A program made the position numbers and the translations under genes. From positions 1 through 47,980 of the forward strand of contig UQJC01000011.1 of assembly GCA_900541335.1 (NCBI GenBank): DNA of 47,980 bases. The letters run 5' to 3'. Below are positions 16,601-24,649 of the stretch, piece by piece (within the stretch, counting starts at the first letter, position 1; each line of letters opens with the position of its first letter). A model generated the notes under the pieces. That model had not been told where the DNA came from. It saw only the letters and a list, made by a program, of their open reading frames with translations, and ran no database searches. This DNA comes from an uncultured Prevotella sp. (GTDB lineage Bacteria; Bacteroidota; Bacteroidia; Bacteroidales; Bacteroidaceae).

Positions 16601-18621
16601 TTCTTTTTGACCGTAATGGCCACGTGATTCCACTGTCCCGTGCGGAGTTTTCCGCCTGTGGTTTCGATGCGGTTGCCGTTGGGATCCCAACCTACGGTAA
16701 ATGAACCGTTGGCATTGGCATGGAACATAAACTGACCCCATCCCGGACCGGCACTCTGGTTCCAGTTGCTGAGCGAACTTGGGTTAATCCAGTATTCAAT
16801 GGTCGCTTCCTCCAGCTTGTTGCGGAAGATGTTGGGAATCGAGAAGCCCGAGTGGTTCACGTTGGCCACTTGGTTGACCACCTTATTCTTAATCGGGGTC
16901 GTGACACTCACCTTGGCAGACTCTTCCTTGTTGCTATACTTCGCTGAGACGCTGTAGGTTGCGTTGTCCTCCTCGCTCGTCAGCGTGAAGCTCGTTTCGT
17001 TGGCAGGAACTTCAGCCAGGAGCGTACCGTTGCAGTAGATGCGGTAGTTCGCTACCTGGTAATGCGAGCGGATTGGGCTTTGCCAGCTGAGCTTGCCTTC
17101 GTGGAGTGCCAGGTTCTGCGGAGCGTAGAGTCCACGGCCGTAAACGATGGTCGAAATGATGGTCTTTTTGCCCTTACTTTCGATTTTGAGTTTGCCTCCT
17201 TCGAGGTTGAAAGGCGTCTCAACCCCTTCCAGGTCGTTTTCGTAGTCCATGATAGAGGCACTGTGGATGTTACCCGTGCCCTGACCCCAGCTGCGCGTGT
17301 CGATAATGAAGAAATACTTCAGCGGCTGGTTCTTGTCAAACTGACTAGAGAGGTCGGTGAGGTCGTAACCAAACTCCATCGGCTCATCATGGAGCTTACC
17401 ATCCGCCCATTTACCCAGCATCGGGACAGCAGGAGCCGGATTGCTGTTACCATAATTGCCATCACCGGCATACTTAAAGTGGTCGAAGGCAACGACCTGT
17501 TCCGGATAAGCAGCATTAAGGTCGGTCGACACACCGGCACTGAGGTGTAACTCACTGCGGTGGCTGTAATCCATCTTGAGCTTGATGGTGCGGAGCGGAC
17601 GATAGTCCTTGCGCACCTTGTAAATCTCCGGATACCACCAATCTCCTGAGAATTGGAAGGATTGTCCGCTCTGATTGAAGCGCGAACCGGCATAAGCATA
17701 AGGACAGTAAACAAAGCCTTGGTTACACCACATATTTCCCCAGGAATTGACCATGATCCACGCACCGCGCTCGTCAGCTGAGGCTTCGCCCATGATTCCG
17801 TTGCCGTTCAGGTCGAACTCAATGCGGTCGTCATAGCCTACGATGGTCATCGCATGGTCCACCTGGGTGCCCCAACGCTTTACGTAATACTTACCAGTGA
17901 AACCAAACGCATCATTTTGAGGAGAGCCGGGCAGCGGTTGGAAGTCACCGCCCGATGCCACGCCAATGCCGGCTATACCACCGCCATAAAAGCTCGTGTC
18001 GCCGTTATGGTTGTAGAGCCAACGCTTCAACGCTTCGCGTCCCTCGGGAGTGCCGAGGCTCGCGGGGAAGTGAGCGGGGGCCAACATGCGGTTGAACATG
18101 GCGGAATACCACTTGTCGTATCCCTGCATCCATCCGAAGTCCGACTGGGTCTCAATCTGTGCACCAAAGAGGTGGGAGTAAGTCGTACCGCCGTATAATT
18201 CGGCTGACGGGACACCAATGTTTTGTACAAATTCGTCCTTGCCCGAGTTGCCATTGGTCAGCAACCACACAAAGTGCGAGGGATAACGGTTGGCAAGCGA
18301 TCGTGCGTCGCGATTGCGGTAGGCATTGAGCTCATGGGTAAACATGTAGCAGATACGCGAGGCAGAACCACAGGAACCACCGTCTTGTGCAAAGACGGGA
18401 GGGAAGAAACGTAGCTTGGAGTTGTCCACGTGGTCGGGCAGAGGGCTTTGTTCGGTTCCCAACGTGTGTCGGCTCTCGTTACCACCGGCATTCAGTAGCG
18501 AATAGTCGGGGTAGAAAGCCGTGGAGTAGTCGGGATACTTGCTCCGATCGACCTGCTGAGCATAGGCACTGGCTGGAATCATGGCGGCCAGAAGCCATGC
18601 AGATGCGATAAAATGTTTCAT
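13699..18621 (-). CDS. Giant secreted papain-like (C1A) protease with LamG and PKD-like domains
   Basis: 1640 residues from ATG 18621. Signal peptide 1-22 (ends AYA|Q). A C1A-type cysteine protease domain spans about 60-350: oxyanion Gln79, nucleophile Cys84 in 'QDGGSCGSAS', His256 in 'VDHAMTIVGYDD' and Asn292 in 'VNSWGN'. Then an Fn3-like part (~510-590), a LamG/concanavalin-like domain (~597-735), two or three Ig/PKD-like domains (~800-1047), a second LamG domain (~1055-1208), a beta-rich region, and a C-terminal tail ending 'VYITEGKKVWIK', which resembles a type IX sorting signal. Probably exported and cell-surface bound, cutting host or dietary proteins, with LamG domains binding glycans. 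It is a single-gene unit with its own promoter box and terminator. Confidence 0.9.
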   Translation of the reverse strand: MKHFIASAWLLAAMIPASAYAQQVDRSKYPDYSTAFYPDYSLLNAGGNESRHTLGTEQSPLPDHVDNSKLRFFPPVFAQDGGSCGSASRICYMFTHELNAYRNRDARSLANRYPSHFVWLLTNGNSGKDEFVQNIGVPSAELYGGTTYSHLFGAQIETQSDFGWMQGYDKWYSAMFNRMLAPAHFPASLGTPEGREALKRWLYNHNGDTSFYGGGIAGIGVASGGDFQPLPGSPQNDAFGFTGKYYVKRWGTQVDHAMTIVGYDDRIEFDLNGNGIMGEASADERGAWIMVNSWGNMWCNQGFVYCPYAYAGSRFNQSGQSFQFSGDWWYPEIYKVRKDYRPLRTIKLKMDYSHRSELHLSAGVSTDLNAAYPEQVVAFDHFKYAGDGNYGNSNPAPAVPMLGKWADGKLHDEPMEFGYDLTDLSSQFDKNQPLKYFFIIDTRSWGQGTGNIHSASIMDYENDLEGVETPFNLEGGKLKIESKGKKTIISTIVYGRGLYAPQNLALHEGKLSWQSPIRSHYQVANYRIYCNGTLLAEVPANETSFTLTSEEDNATYSVSAKYSNKEESAKVSVTTPIKNKVVNQVANVNHSGFSIPNIFRNKLEEATIEYWINPSSLSNWNQSAGPGWGQFMFHANANGSFTVGWDPNGNRIETTGGKLRTGQWNHVAITVKKNVMTLYINGTNNGKLTSERYSGIGGFGNLTWRSNGSHDDSHAKYDEIRIWNYARTAEQIKANKDVQYGGSLMPQGLIANYKGEVMTIDGKKYLRDCIGGNHAEGLNTQINQMPYPSFKLTAPTEALSASIVPPTGTVYVGIPAKLSAKISESVSALTWTAEGAGVKDLHNLTPNLTFTQAGEQKVTLTAVNEAGEKVTDSLLLQVQAAPEGDASFEPIRKVIAAGEHITFLVNNPILGYTYEWDMPGAEVEKVYTMNAAATYQHKGTYTVTLTVTSPDGKKKQASQQIQVTEVPPVAAFAITPAVILKGETTFLKDQSKSGPTSWNWMLSSPKASYLIKGQNSSFSPKQAGVYDATLTVSNSAGENSFSQPRALIVCNADSKNGLNFTSYGQEVKLERVPFDNNMQAFTIDWWMNPTQLTNYCCGVGDNMNWMIKADQEGNYSITKGKDDLCKVPKMVKENEWHHYAVVYNGQKVSFYRDGEIIQENNLQPGTLSQLKNFSVSLNDAPMFGQIDEFRVWNTALTTEKLQHYANQPIAEGTADAADRLAVYFDFNQNGGNVIDLSGNKNNGQRLNFGPDGDAWVVTKGVFSLNFQANGQSEDVSETYLRNYRAPYTYDPNTPISPFSKRRFMKITDWTLENAVESKNGVITTVHVDREKNDQFTCTTTWDNFYPTLTDHKAYQTIKLPAGMYTFVANYDEKYEGECENSYLVVAKGKGLPDTNRLSEALNATLMSPKSATMSNKLEFLLQEETEVSLGLVINMTNKKCMVIHDFQLLSKKAEELEADGSYGYNLQMGLDGMKTLALPYPTLIPEGVKAFAATEVKDNQVILNEIEEGIVPAHTGVVVEAAAGEYHFEPSVEAGRTKSLLLSVTEPTATDNALKYYELTVTPKAGFTLFNSLELEKNRAYLTRPATESQTFFPFQLIYTGIGNVTTPSKAVPTYDLSGRRVKNPTRGVYITEGKKVWIK

Positions 18622-18770
18622 GTGTAGATAGAGATTGATTTGTGTGTTGTTCGATAGAGGGAACGGCAACCTGCAGCGGCTTCCGTTGGTGGTGCCATAG
18701 CGTGTGGCATGCGTAATTTAGATCGAGGTTACACGCTGAGTCCTACACCGTGTAGAACTATACGGCGCGA

Positions 18771-18778
18771 CAAATGTA
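18771..18778 (-). promoter_or_regulatory. -7 box (TACATTTG) for the giant protease
   Basis: An exact TAnnTTTG match on the minus strand, giving a leader of about 145 bases. A 6-1-6 palindrome, CTACAC-c-GTGTAG (18743-18755), lies just downstream of the expected transcription start. Confidence 0.5.
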
Positions 18779-18958
18779 CAGATATTTCTTCGAACGGAAA
18801 TTTTTGAGCTTGTGGAAAAGGCGGGGGAGTGGGTGAGTCGAGGACTGGTATCGGCTTCTCTTCCCAATGGTAGAAAAGGCGGGAGAGTAGGGGCTGTCCC
18901 TGCTTCGTCACGAAATGGCGTGTGTCTTCTTTCTGCTGTTTTTGCGGCGAACAGCGGA

Positions 18959-19007
18959 ACAGGTACCGTTTCTTCCCTGTGCAGACGTGTGGAGAAACGG
19001 TACCTGT
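18959..19007. repeat. Perfect 15-bp inverted repeat with 19-nt loop
   Basis: ACAGGTACCGTTTCT (18959-18973) is exactly complementary to 18993-19007. No T-run follows on either strand, so it is not a typical terminator. It lies between the tRNA terminator and the protease promoter; 18779-18958 shows no gene. Confidence 0.7.
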
Positions 19008-19034
19008 CTCTTGTTAAGCGCTTGTGAGGCATAC

Positions 19035-19074
19035 AAAAAAAGCTGCTTACTCCTGAATGACAGTAGTAAGCAGC
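19035..19074 (-). terminator. Terminator of tRNA-Arg
   Basis: GCTGCTTACT (19042-19051) pairs perfectly with 19065-19074; the minus strand continues into seven Ts. It starts 13 bases after the tRNA 3' end. Confidence 0.85.
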
Positions 19075-19086
19075 AAGTTGGTCGTG

Positions 19087-19160
19087 TGACCCCGTTGGGA
19101 TTCAAACCCAAGACCTTCAGAACCGGAATCTGACGCTCTATTCAGCTAAGCTACGGGGCC
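19087..19160 (-). tRNA. tRNA-Arg (anticodon CCG)
   Basis: A full 74-nt cloverleaf reads on the minus strand. The acceptor stem is GGCCCCG with CGGGGTC (one G-U). The D arm is 'GCTTAGCTGAATAGAGC', the anticodon stem TCAGA/TCTGA encloses the loop TTCCGGT with anticodon CCG, and the T arm is 'TTGGGTTTGAATCCCAA'. The discriminator is A and CCA is not encoded. It reads the CGG codon. It has its own -7 box at 19180 and a terminator at 19035-19074. Confidence 0.95.
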
Positions 19161-19179
19161 CTAACCCTTAAAGGCGGCG

Positions 19180-19187
19180 CAAAGATA
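19180..19187 (-). promoter_or_regulatory. -7 box (TATCTTTG) for tRNA-Arg
   Basis: An exact TAnnTTTG match 20 bases upstream of the tRNA 5' end on the minus strand. Confidence 0.65.
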
Positions 19188-19267
19188 AAGAAAAACTGTG
19201 GATAAAGGAAGTATGTGTGGCAGAAAGGAAAGAGGAAGCAGCGGATAGCGAGGATTGCTAAACGAAA

Positions 19268-19314
19268 AAGGGGCTTGTTGACCTTGCCCATATAGGTTGG
19301 TCAACAAACCCCTT
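19268..19314 (-). terminator. Terminator of the lptD/BACON lipoprotein transcript
   Basis: A 16-bp stem (19268-19283 with 19299-19314) with one G-U pair runs into TTTTTCGTT on the minus strand, 25 bases after the stop at 19339. Confidence 0.85.
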
Positions 19315-19338
19315 ATGCTGTTTGCCATGCGCTCTGAC

Positions 19339-20067
19339 TTATTTCTTCGGGTTCGCTCCCTGCGTAACAGAGATGGGTGTGCTTACGCCGTTAGAAGAGA
19401 GAGTCAGCGTTGCGAAACGTTCTTTACCCGTGGTGTTAGGTTGAACATCGAGTTCCACCTTCACACGTTCGCTCGTTTTGAAGTCCTTCGTCTGTACCGG
19501 CTGAATCCATTCCTGATCAGAGGTCAATGTGGCCGTTGCAGAATAAACAATAAAGGTCAGCGTAGGCTTTGCGTCGTTGCTTTCCTTACCGCGATAAGAA
19601 ACGAGCTTATCGAATACGTACACCTTCTTGCCGTCCTTCTCGATGACATTCACGTCGGGTTGAATGATGTTGATGTAAGGATATTGTGTGATGCGCTTCG
19701 ACACCGTACCGATTTTGCCGAATGAACTCTTCACGCGAATGAAGTCGGTACGTATCTCGTTCGTAAGGTTGGGCGTTATTTCGAGATCCAGACGGGTTGA
19801 AACCGCCGTACCCGGTTTTACTTCAACCTGCAAGGGGGCATACTGTCCGTTCGAGGAAATCTTCATCCAGGGACAATCGTTCGTCAGGCTCCAAGAGTCG
19901 TAGCTGACTACGCGTACCGAGTCAATCGTTTGGTCAGCAAAGATTTCCTTGCCGCTCGAAGTGGGGTAAAAGCCCGTAGAGTGGTATTCGTATTCGCCAC
20001 TGTCGCAAGCAGTAAATGCGGCGGTCAGGCATACGGCCGCAAGGAAGGAAAAAAATTTCGTGTACAT
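19339..20067 (-). CDS. Lipoprotein with BACON-like domains
   Basis: 242 residues from ATG 20067. The N-terminus (MYTKFFSFLAAVCLTAAFTAC) has a hydrophobic core and a lipobox-like 'FTAC' with acylated Cys21, followed by DSGE, a common Bacteroidota export context. The rest contains 'SLTNDCPWMKISSNGQY' and 'ITQ' strand ends typical of BACON or similar all-beta domains; a second copy ends with 'GVSTPISVTQGANPKK'. BACON domains are thought to bind mucin or carbohydrate, but here no enzyme is attached. It follows lptD by 152 bases on the same strand and precedes a terminator; the function is unknown. Confidence 0.72.
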   Translation of the reverse strand: MYTKFFSFLAAVCLTAAFTACDSGEYEYHSTGFYPTSSGKEIFADQTIDSVRVVSYDSWSLTNDCPWMKISSNGQYAPLQVEVKPGTAVSTRLDLEITPNLTNEIRTDFIRVKSSFGKIGTVSKRITQYPYINIIQPDVNVIEKDGKKVYVFDKLVSYRGKESNDAKPTLTFIVYSATATLTSDQEWIQPVQTKDFKTSERVKVELDVQPNTTGKERFATLTLSSNGVSTPISVTQGANPKK

Positions 20068-20219
20068 AATCTTATAAAAGGTAAGTGTTAGAATAATTCT
20101 TGAATTTGCATGGATAACATCCGTTGCAAGAAAAACTTGCATGGCGGGGGAGGCAAATGTTGGGTGCGCAGTGCGGGGGCAGAAAGCAAGCCGAAGCAAG
20201 GCTGTTGCTGCCCGGCCTT

Positions 20220-23096
20220 TTAGTACCATTCGATGTTGGTCGAGTACGAGCTGCGCTTGTCCCACTTGAGGGCATCAGCCAGTTCCGAAGCCCGTGCGCG
20301 GAAGGTAAAGTTGAACGAAGAGTAAGGTTTCAGCACAACCGAGGCACTCATTTCGAAACAGTGAAGGTCGCGCGAGAGCGACATCGTAGTCATCGAGAGT
20401 TTCTTCTGTTCGAAGTCATAACCTGAGGAGAACGAAACGTTCCAGCCCTCTGAGAAGCGCACGTAACCCGAGGCGTTGAGCGTTTGGGTGAAGGAGAAGG
20501 GATACCGCATGCGGCGCACGTTGATTTGCTTCGTCCGATCTTCCGCCATGGTAATACCGTATGAAAGAGTGAGCGACCAAGGAATGGAGAAGGTCATGTA
20601 GCCGTCTTTATCGACCTTGGCTTTCTCTTTCTTCTTATTCTTGCTGCGTTTAGCTTCGAGCAAATCGGGATCAATGTTAGCATCTTCCAAACTTGTTTCT
20701 TCCGCACTCGTACTTTCGTCGGTCGTCGCCGTTTCGCCCTTCTTGCCACGCAACTTGTCCATCCATTTGCGCCACGTTTGGTTGTTGAACGTGTAGGAGA
20801 TGTTTTGCGACATGCCCTGGAAACGTCCGAAGCGTCCGTAACTCCACTCCGTGCGGTCGGAGGTGACCACGTTGCCGTTCTCATCAAACTTGTAGGCGTA
20901 GGTGGCAAAGACTGCGGCCATGGAGAAGGTATAATTCTTCGTCAACTTGAGTCTGACGCGCATGTTAAGCGGACTCCACGGCTGTTTTTTAGCCGCCATG
21001 TTGTACGAGAGGGTTCCCGTGAGCTCGTCGATGAGTGAAATCTTGCGCATACCCGTGGTATCGCGGTCAGACTTCACTTTCATCTCGATGTTATTGGACA
21101 CCGACATCGTAATCATGCCTTGTTTCGTGCCCGAAGGGTATCCGTAGAGGTTGCCTGCGTAAGGCGAGTAACGCACAGCCTGCGAAGTGCCGTCGGCAAG
21201 CACTTTCTCGTACGACTTGGTGTACCCATAGCGCGAAGAGGTAAAGTCCGGAGCGTACGAGAAGCTGATGGTCGGCTTGAAGACGTGGCGGATAGCCATA
21301 ATCTTGCCGCCAAAGAGCTTTTTCCAAGGTTTGTAGAAACCGTAAAGGGTGGTATTGGCCGAAATTCCCACGTTCCAGTCGTAAAGATTGTAGAAACCAT
21401 AGGTGGTATCGGCTATTTCCTTCTGTTGTTCGCGATCCCACGAGCGGTTTACGCGAGTGGCATACATGAGGTCGCGGAACGAGAACGACGGAGAGATGTT
21501 GATGTACTTAAAGAGCTGGAAAGTAGCGTCGATGGGGATGCGGTGTTGCATACCGTTGCGCCAATCCTTGATTAAGTTAGACTTGAACAGGCGACTTTCC
21601 TTGGTCGTAATCGAATTGGAGAGTTGGCCTGTGTACGACATCGAGATTTTCTCGTACCAACGCTCCTTGCCCGCCGAATGCTTGCGGCGGAAGGGATAGA
21701 AACGAGCCAGTGAGATGCTCAAATCAGGCAAAGTGGCAGAGACCACCCCGTCGCGCATGTTCTGAGACAGGTTGGCCGAGGTCGAGAGGCTCAGTCCGAT
21801 GTTCGGGAAGGTGTAACCGAAGCTGACCGAGCTTGCGCGCGTGCTCTGGGTGTAGGAAAGCGGATTGTACATGCTCTCCAAGTTCTTCCGTTCGTAGTTT
21901 TCCGTCGCGAAATTGACTCGCGCCGAAAAGGTCATGTTTGGGTTGGCTTTAGCATCCTTCGTGTGTGACCATTGGATCTTCATGCTCTTTGTGACAGCAT
22001 AGTCGGGCATATTCTTCTCACCCTCTACGGTATTTAAGTAGCTGAAGTAGAAATTACCGCTATACTTGTAGCGTTTGATGTAATTGGTCTCGATACTGGC
22101 CCCCCACGAACCCTTTGTGTAGATTTCGCCCAAGAGCTTTAGGTCCATAAAGTCACTCAAGGCAAGGTAGTAACCGCCGTTACGCAAATAAAATCCGCGC
22201 GCCGTCTCGTCGCCGTAGGAGGGCATGATGAAACCCGACGAATACTTCTTGGTGAAAGGGAAGAAACCGTAAGGTACGGCGATGGGCAAGGGTACGTCTT
22301 CGACAACCAGGTAAGCCGGGCCGAAAAAAGCCTCTTTGCCCGGACGCACCTTGGCACGCGAAAGGCTGAGGTAGAAGTGGGGATGCTTGGCATCGCAAGT
22401 TGTGTACTTGGCGTGCTCTAAGTAGAGCGTACCATCGTCGGCACGCTTCGATTTTTGGCTTTGTAAGAAGCCATTGCCTTGAGTTGTGGCAACATTGCTG
22501 ATAAAGCCCTTCTTCGTCTTGAAGTTAAACGACATTTTCTCGCTGTCGTACTTCTCCGAACCTTGGTGATAGACGGGGCGTCCCTTCCATCCGCCTTCCA
22601 AAGTCGAGTCGCGCTGTCCTTCGGCATAGACCATGCTCGAATCCATGTTCATGGTAATCTTGCCAGCGTCAAGTGTCATGTTCAGATAGTTGACTTTGGC
22701 TTCGCCATAGAGGTGAGCCAGTCCCGAAGCCGCATCGTAGACCATAGAGTCTTGTGCGATGTATTCCACCGGGGAGTCAATGCCCGCTTTGCGAGGCTTG
22801 ACGCTGTCCTGCTTCACACTGTCGTTGGCCAAGCTGTCCGTGGATAAGTTGCGGAGGCTGGTCGAGTCGGAAGTGAGGCGAGGGCGGAGGCTGTCAGCGG
22901 CATTCGCTGAGCGGCTGAGGCTGTCGGACAAAGTACGAGGCTGACGGGCGGGCGTTGTGAGGCTGTCGGATGAGGAACGAACCATACGGTGGGTAGCCTG
23001 TTGGCCTTCCTGTCGGGGAAAGGAAGGACGCGGACGACCCGCCACGGCACAGAGTGCGGTCAGAAGCAAAAATATAAAGAGGGAGAAAAATCGCAT
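20220..23096 (-). CDS. lptD: LPS-assembly outer-membrane protein LptD (OstA family)
   Basis: 958 residues from ATG 23096. Signal peptide 1-20, then a Ser/Asp/Arg-rich low-complexity linker to about residue 105, an OstA-type jelly-roll part (~115-260: 'DSMVYDAASGLAHLYGEAKV', 'KMSFNFKTKKGFI'), and a long beta-barrel domain. The family motif region reads 'FGPAYLVVEDVPLPIAVPYG'. The final residue is aromatic (NIEWY), as in outer-membrane barrels. It would insert lipopolysaccharide into the outer leaflet and work with LptC, encoded at 27076 in this window, and with LptE. It follows the HD hydrolase gene on the same strand. I saw no conserved disulfide cysteines like those of E. coli LptD. Confidence 0.85.
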   Translation of the reverse strand: MRFFSLFIFLLLTALCAVAGRPRPSFPRQEGQQATHRMVRSSSDSLTTPARQPRTLSDSLSRSANAADSLRPRLTSDSTSLRNLSTDSLANDSVKQDSVKPRKAGIDSPVEYIAQDSMVYDAASGLAHLYGEAKVNYLNMTLDAGKITMNMDSSMVYAEGQRDSTLEGGWKGRPVYHQGSEKYDSEKMSFNFKTKKGFISNVATTQGNGFLQSQKSKRADDGTLYLEHAKYTTCDAKHPHFYLSLSRAKVRPGKEAFFGPAYLVVEDVPLPIAVPYGFFPFTKKYSSGFIMPSYGDETARGFYLRNGGYYLALSDFMDLKLLGEIYTKGSWGASIETNYIKRYKYSGNFYFSYLNTVEGEKNMPDYAVTKSMKIQWSHTKDAKANPNMTFSARVNFATENYERKNLESMYNPLSYTQSTRASSVSFGYTFPNIGLSLSTSANLSQNMRDGVVSATLPDLSISLARFYPFRRKHSAGKERWYEKISMSYTGQLSNSITTKESRLFKSNLIKDWRNGMQHRIPIDATFQLFKYINISPSFSFRDLMYATRVNRSWDREQQKEIADTTYGFYNLYDWNVGISANTTLYGFYKPWKKLFGGKIMAIRHVFKPTISFSYAPDFTSSRYGYTKSYEKVLADGTSQAVRYSPYAGNLYGYPSGTKQGMITMSVSNNIEMKVKSDRDTTGMRKISLIDELTGTLSYNMAAKKQPWSPLNMRVRLKLTKNYTFSMAAVFATYAYKFDENGNVVTSDRTEWSYGRFGRFQGMSQNISYTFNNQTWRKWMDKLRGKKGETATTDESTSAEETSLEDANIDPDLLEAKRSKNKKKEKAKVDKDGYMTFSIPWSLTLSYGITMAEDRTKQINVRRMRYPFSFTQTLNASGYVRFSEGWNVSFSSGYDFEQKKLSMTTMSLSRDLHCFEMSASVVLKPYSSFNFTFRARASELADALKWDKRSSYSTNIEWY

Positions 23097-23231
23097 AGAG
23101 GGATGGATACACATTACTGAGTCGGGCAGGACGCAGCAGGTGAGGCCTTAGAATGAATCGGGGGAAGAGTGGGGCGAAAGGATTCGTCGAAAGAAAAAAG
23201 CAGTGGGGAAAGGGAGTATTGCGGGCGAACT

Positions 23232-23768
23232 TTACTCAAATCGTTCGGCCCAGGCAAGGAATGTCTGGACGCCTTCCTTTCCAAATTTCTCCAGACTGCG
23301 GGCTGTTTCTTCTACGGTACGAACTCGTTTGGGATGACTCTTGGAGTAAAACTTGTCAGCATAGCAAATGACTTGTTCTTCGAGGGTCTCGGGCCGGTAA
23401 TCGCCTGACGGAAGCGGCAAGTTACGTTCGTTGATTTGTTCGGCCGTAAGTCCGGTTCCCGTGTGGCGTTCGCACACGCGGGCGATGTCCTCTCGTCCGT
23501 GTTTACGCATCAGTTGGGCACCCAGATAGCCGTGCATGAGGTAAGGTTCCTTCCCGTGGCAATGGATACCCGGTGCATCGGTCAGGAAGATGCCTATGTC
23601 GTGAAGCATGGCTGCCTCTGCAATAAAATCACAGTCTAGTTGCAACTCGGGATGCTTTTGTGCCACCAGTAAAGCTCGCTCCGTGACTTGGCGGCTATGA
23701 TGGACCAACAAAGTTTCGAGTGCTTCGTTGTCAGCGTAGTATGTATGGATTATTTCAAGAGGATTCAT
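23232..23768 (-). CDS. HD-domain phosphohydrolase
   Basis: 178 residues with the HD metal-binding pattern: His24 in 'LVHHSRQVTERAL', His56-Asp57 in 'AAMLHDIGIF', a further His in 'HTGTGL', and Asp in 'CYADKFYSKS'. This matches small soluble HDIG-type hydrolases of Bacteroidota. The family removes phosphates from nucleotides or related compounds; the substrate is unknown. It heads the minus-strand cluster with lptD 135 bases downstream; co-transcription is possible. A -7 box lies 15 bases upstream, so the leader is very short. Confidence 0.82.
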   Translation of the reverse strand: MNPLEIIHTYYADNEALETLLVHHSRQVTERALLVAQKHPELQLDCDFIAEAAMLHDIGIFLTDAPGIHCHGKEPYLMHGYLGAQLMRKHGREDIARVCERHTGTGLTAEQINERNLPLPSGDYRPETLEEQVICYADKFYSKSHPKRVRTVEETARSLEKFGKEGVQTFLAWAERFE

Positions 23769-23782
23769 CCGTTTTTTGGCGG

Positions 23783-23790
23783 CAAAGGTA
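23783..23790 (-). promoter_or_regulatory. -7 box (TACCTTTG) for the HD hydrolase/lptD transcript
   Basis: An exact TAnnTTTG match on the minus strand 15 bases before the start codon, predicting a leader of under 10 bases. Confidence 0.55.
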
Positions 23791-24120
23791 GTACAATTTG
23801 CCCATATTCCTTCTTACCGATTCCTCCTGCCTTCTTTGTGGAGTAAGCTTTTGTATTTTAAAAGGGATTTCTGCCAACCGGATTGCTAAAATCATGGATT
23901 GAAAGCGGTGTGCGTGGGGCGGAACAGGGTAGGGAAGGAGTGTCAAGGAGGAGTAAACGGAAAATTGAAGGGTGGGGCGCACCCTCGGGCGAAGTTGCTG
24001 GCGACGGGGCTGCGTTTGCATTCCTTCCGAACGATGCAAAGGGGCAACGGTGCTTGCCTCTGTTCACCTTCAGCCGTTGTAAAAATGAAAAGAACGGAGT
24101 CAGTTGGGAAATAGAACTTG

Positions 24121-24263
24121 CATTTCGCTGAGAAATGTTTGTCTGATTCCAAAACATCAAGGCATTTCCATGAGAAATGGCCATGCTATTTTTAAAATAG
24201 AATGTATTTCCATGAGAAATGGCTATTGTTTGGATAAGCACAGACCTATTTCCATGCGCAATG
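24121..24263. repeat. Four 17-bp palindromic boxes at exact 42-bp intervals
   Basis: Boxes at 24121-24137, 24163-24179, 24205-24221 and 24247-24263 share (C/T)ATTTCCATGAGAAATG, with imperfect dyad symmetry (CATTTC...GAAATG). Starts are exactly 42 bp apart, with 25-bp intervals of unrelated sequence. The last copy is the most diverged. Both strands stay open and would give 'ISMRN' (plus) or 'ISHGN' (minus) peptide repeats, but no convincing gene. The interval 23791-24120 shows no gene. Confidence 0.85.
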
Positions 24264-24598
24264 AATGTGTGATGCTAAAGAAAAGGAAGTAAGTCAAGAA
24301 AAAGACCGGGTAGGGGCAGCCACAAACCGTGGTAAGTTGGGTCGGAAGCCTTGGAGAGAAGAGGCAAGAGCGGAACTTTTAGCCGGGAGTGTCTGTGGAG
24401 AAAATACGAATGGTTTTCCATCCTTTGTTTCTTAGAATGCTTGGCAGAATCGATTTATCTCCCAAGCAACATCCCCATTTGAAGCGTTAGCAAGGGGCAT
24501 ATCCTCCGATTTACTCCGACTTGTAGATTCGTCAATGGCAGCAGAAACCGCACAGGTAGGGGAGTTTCGGTTTGGGCAAATAACTTACATGCAGTCGG
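24264..24598. other. Gene-free stretch before coaX
   Basis: I see no gene, tRNA or strong hairpin here. The -33 element of the coaX promoter begins at its right end. Confidence 0.4.
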
Positions 24599-24627
24599 TT
24601 GAAAGTGAATAGTTTGCACTATCTTTG
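24599..24627 (+). promoter_or_regulatory. Promoter of coaX (TTG-N18-TATCTTTG)
   Basis: -33-like TTG at 24599-24601 and an exact -7 TATCTTTG at 24620-24627, about 22 bases before the coaX ATG. It lies inside a longer possible frame opening at 24599, so ATG 24650 is the real start. Confidence 0.7.
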
Positions 24628-24649
24628 CCCGCTGAAATTTGAAATCTGT

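Noticed and set aside
24121..24263. CRISPR array
   Set aside because: Repeats are only 17 bp, imperfect and four in number. No cas genes or leader are present, and both strands remain open. It is reported as a phased palindrome array instead.
24104..24292. Small proteins with 'ISMRN' or 'ISHGN' repeats
   Set aside because: Frames arise from the palindromic boxes on both strands alike; no RBS, promoter or conserved end.
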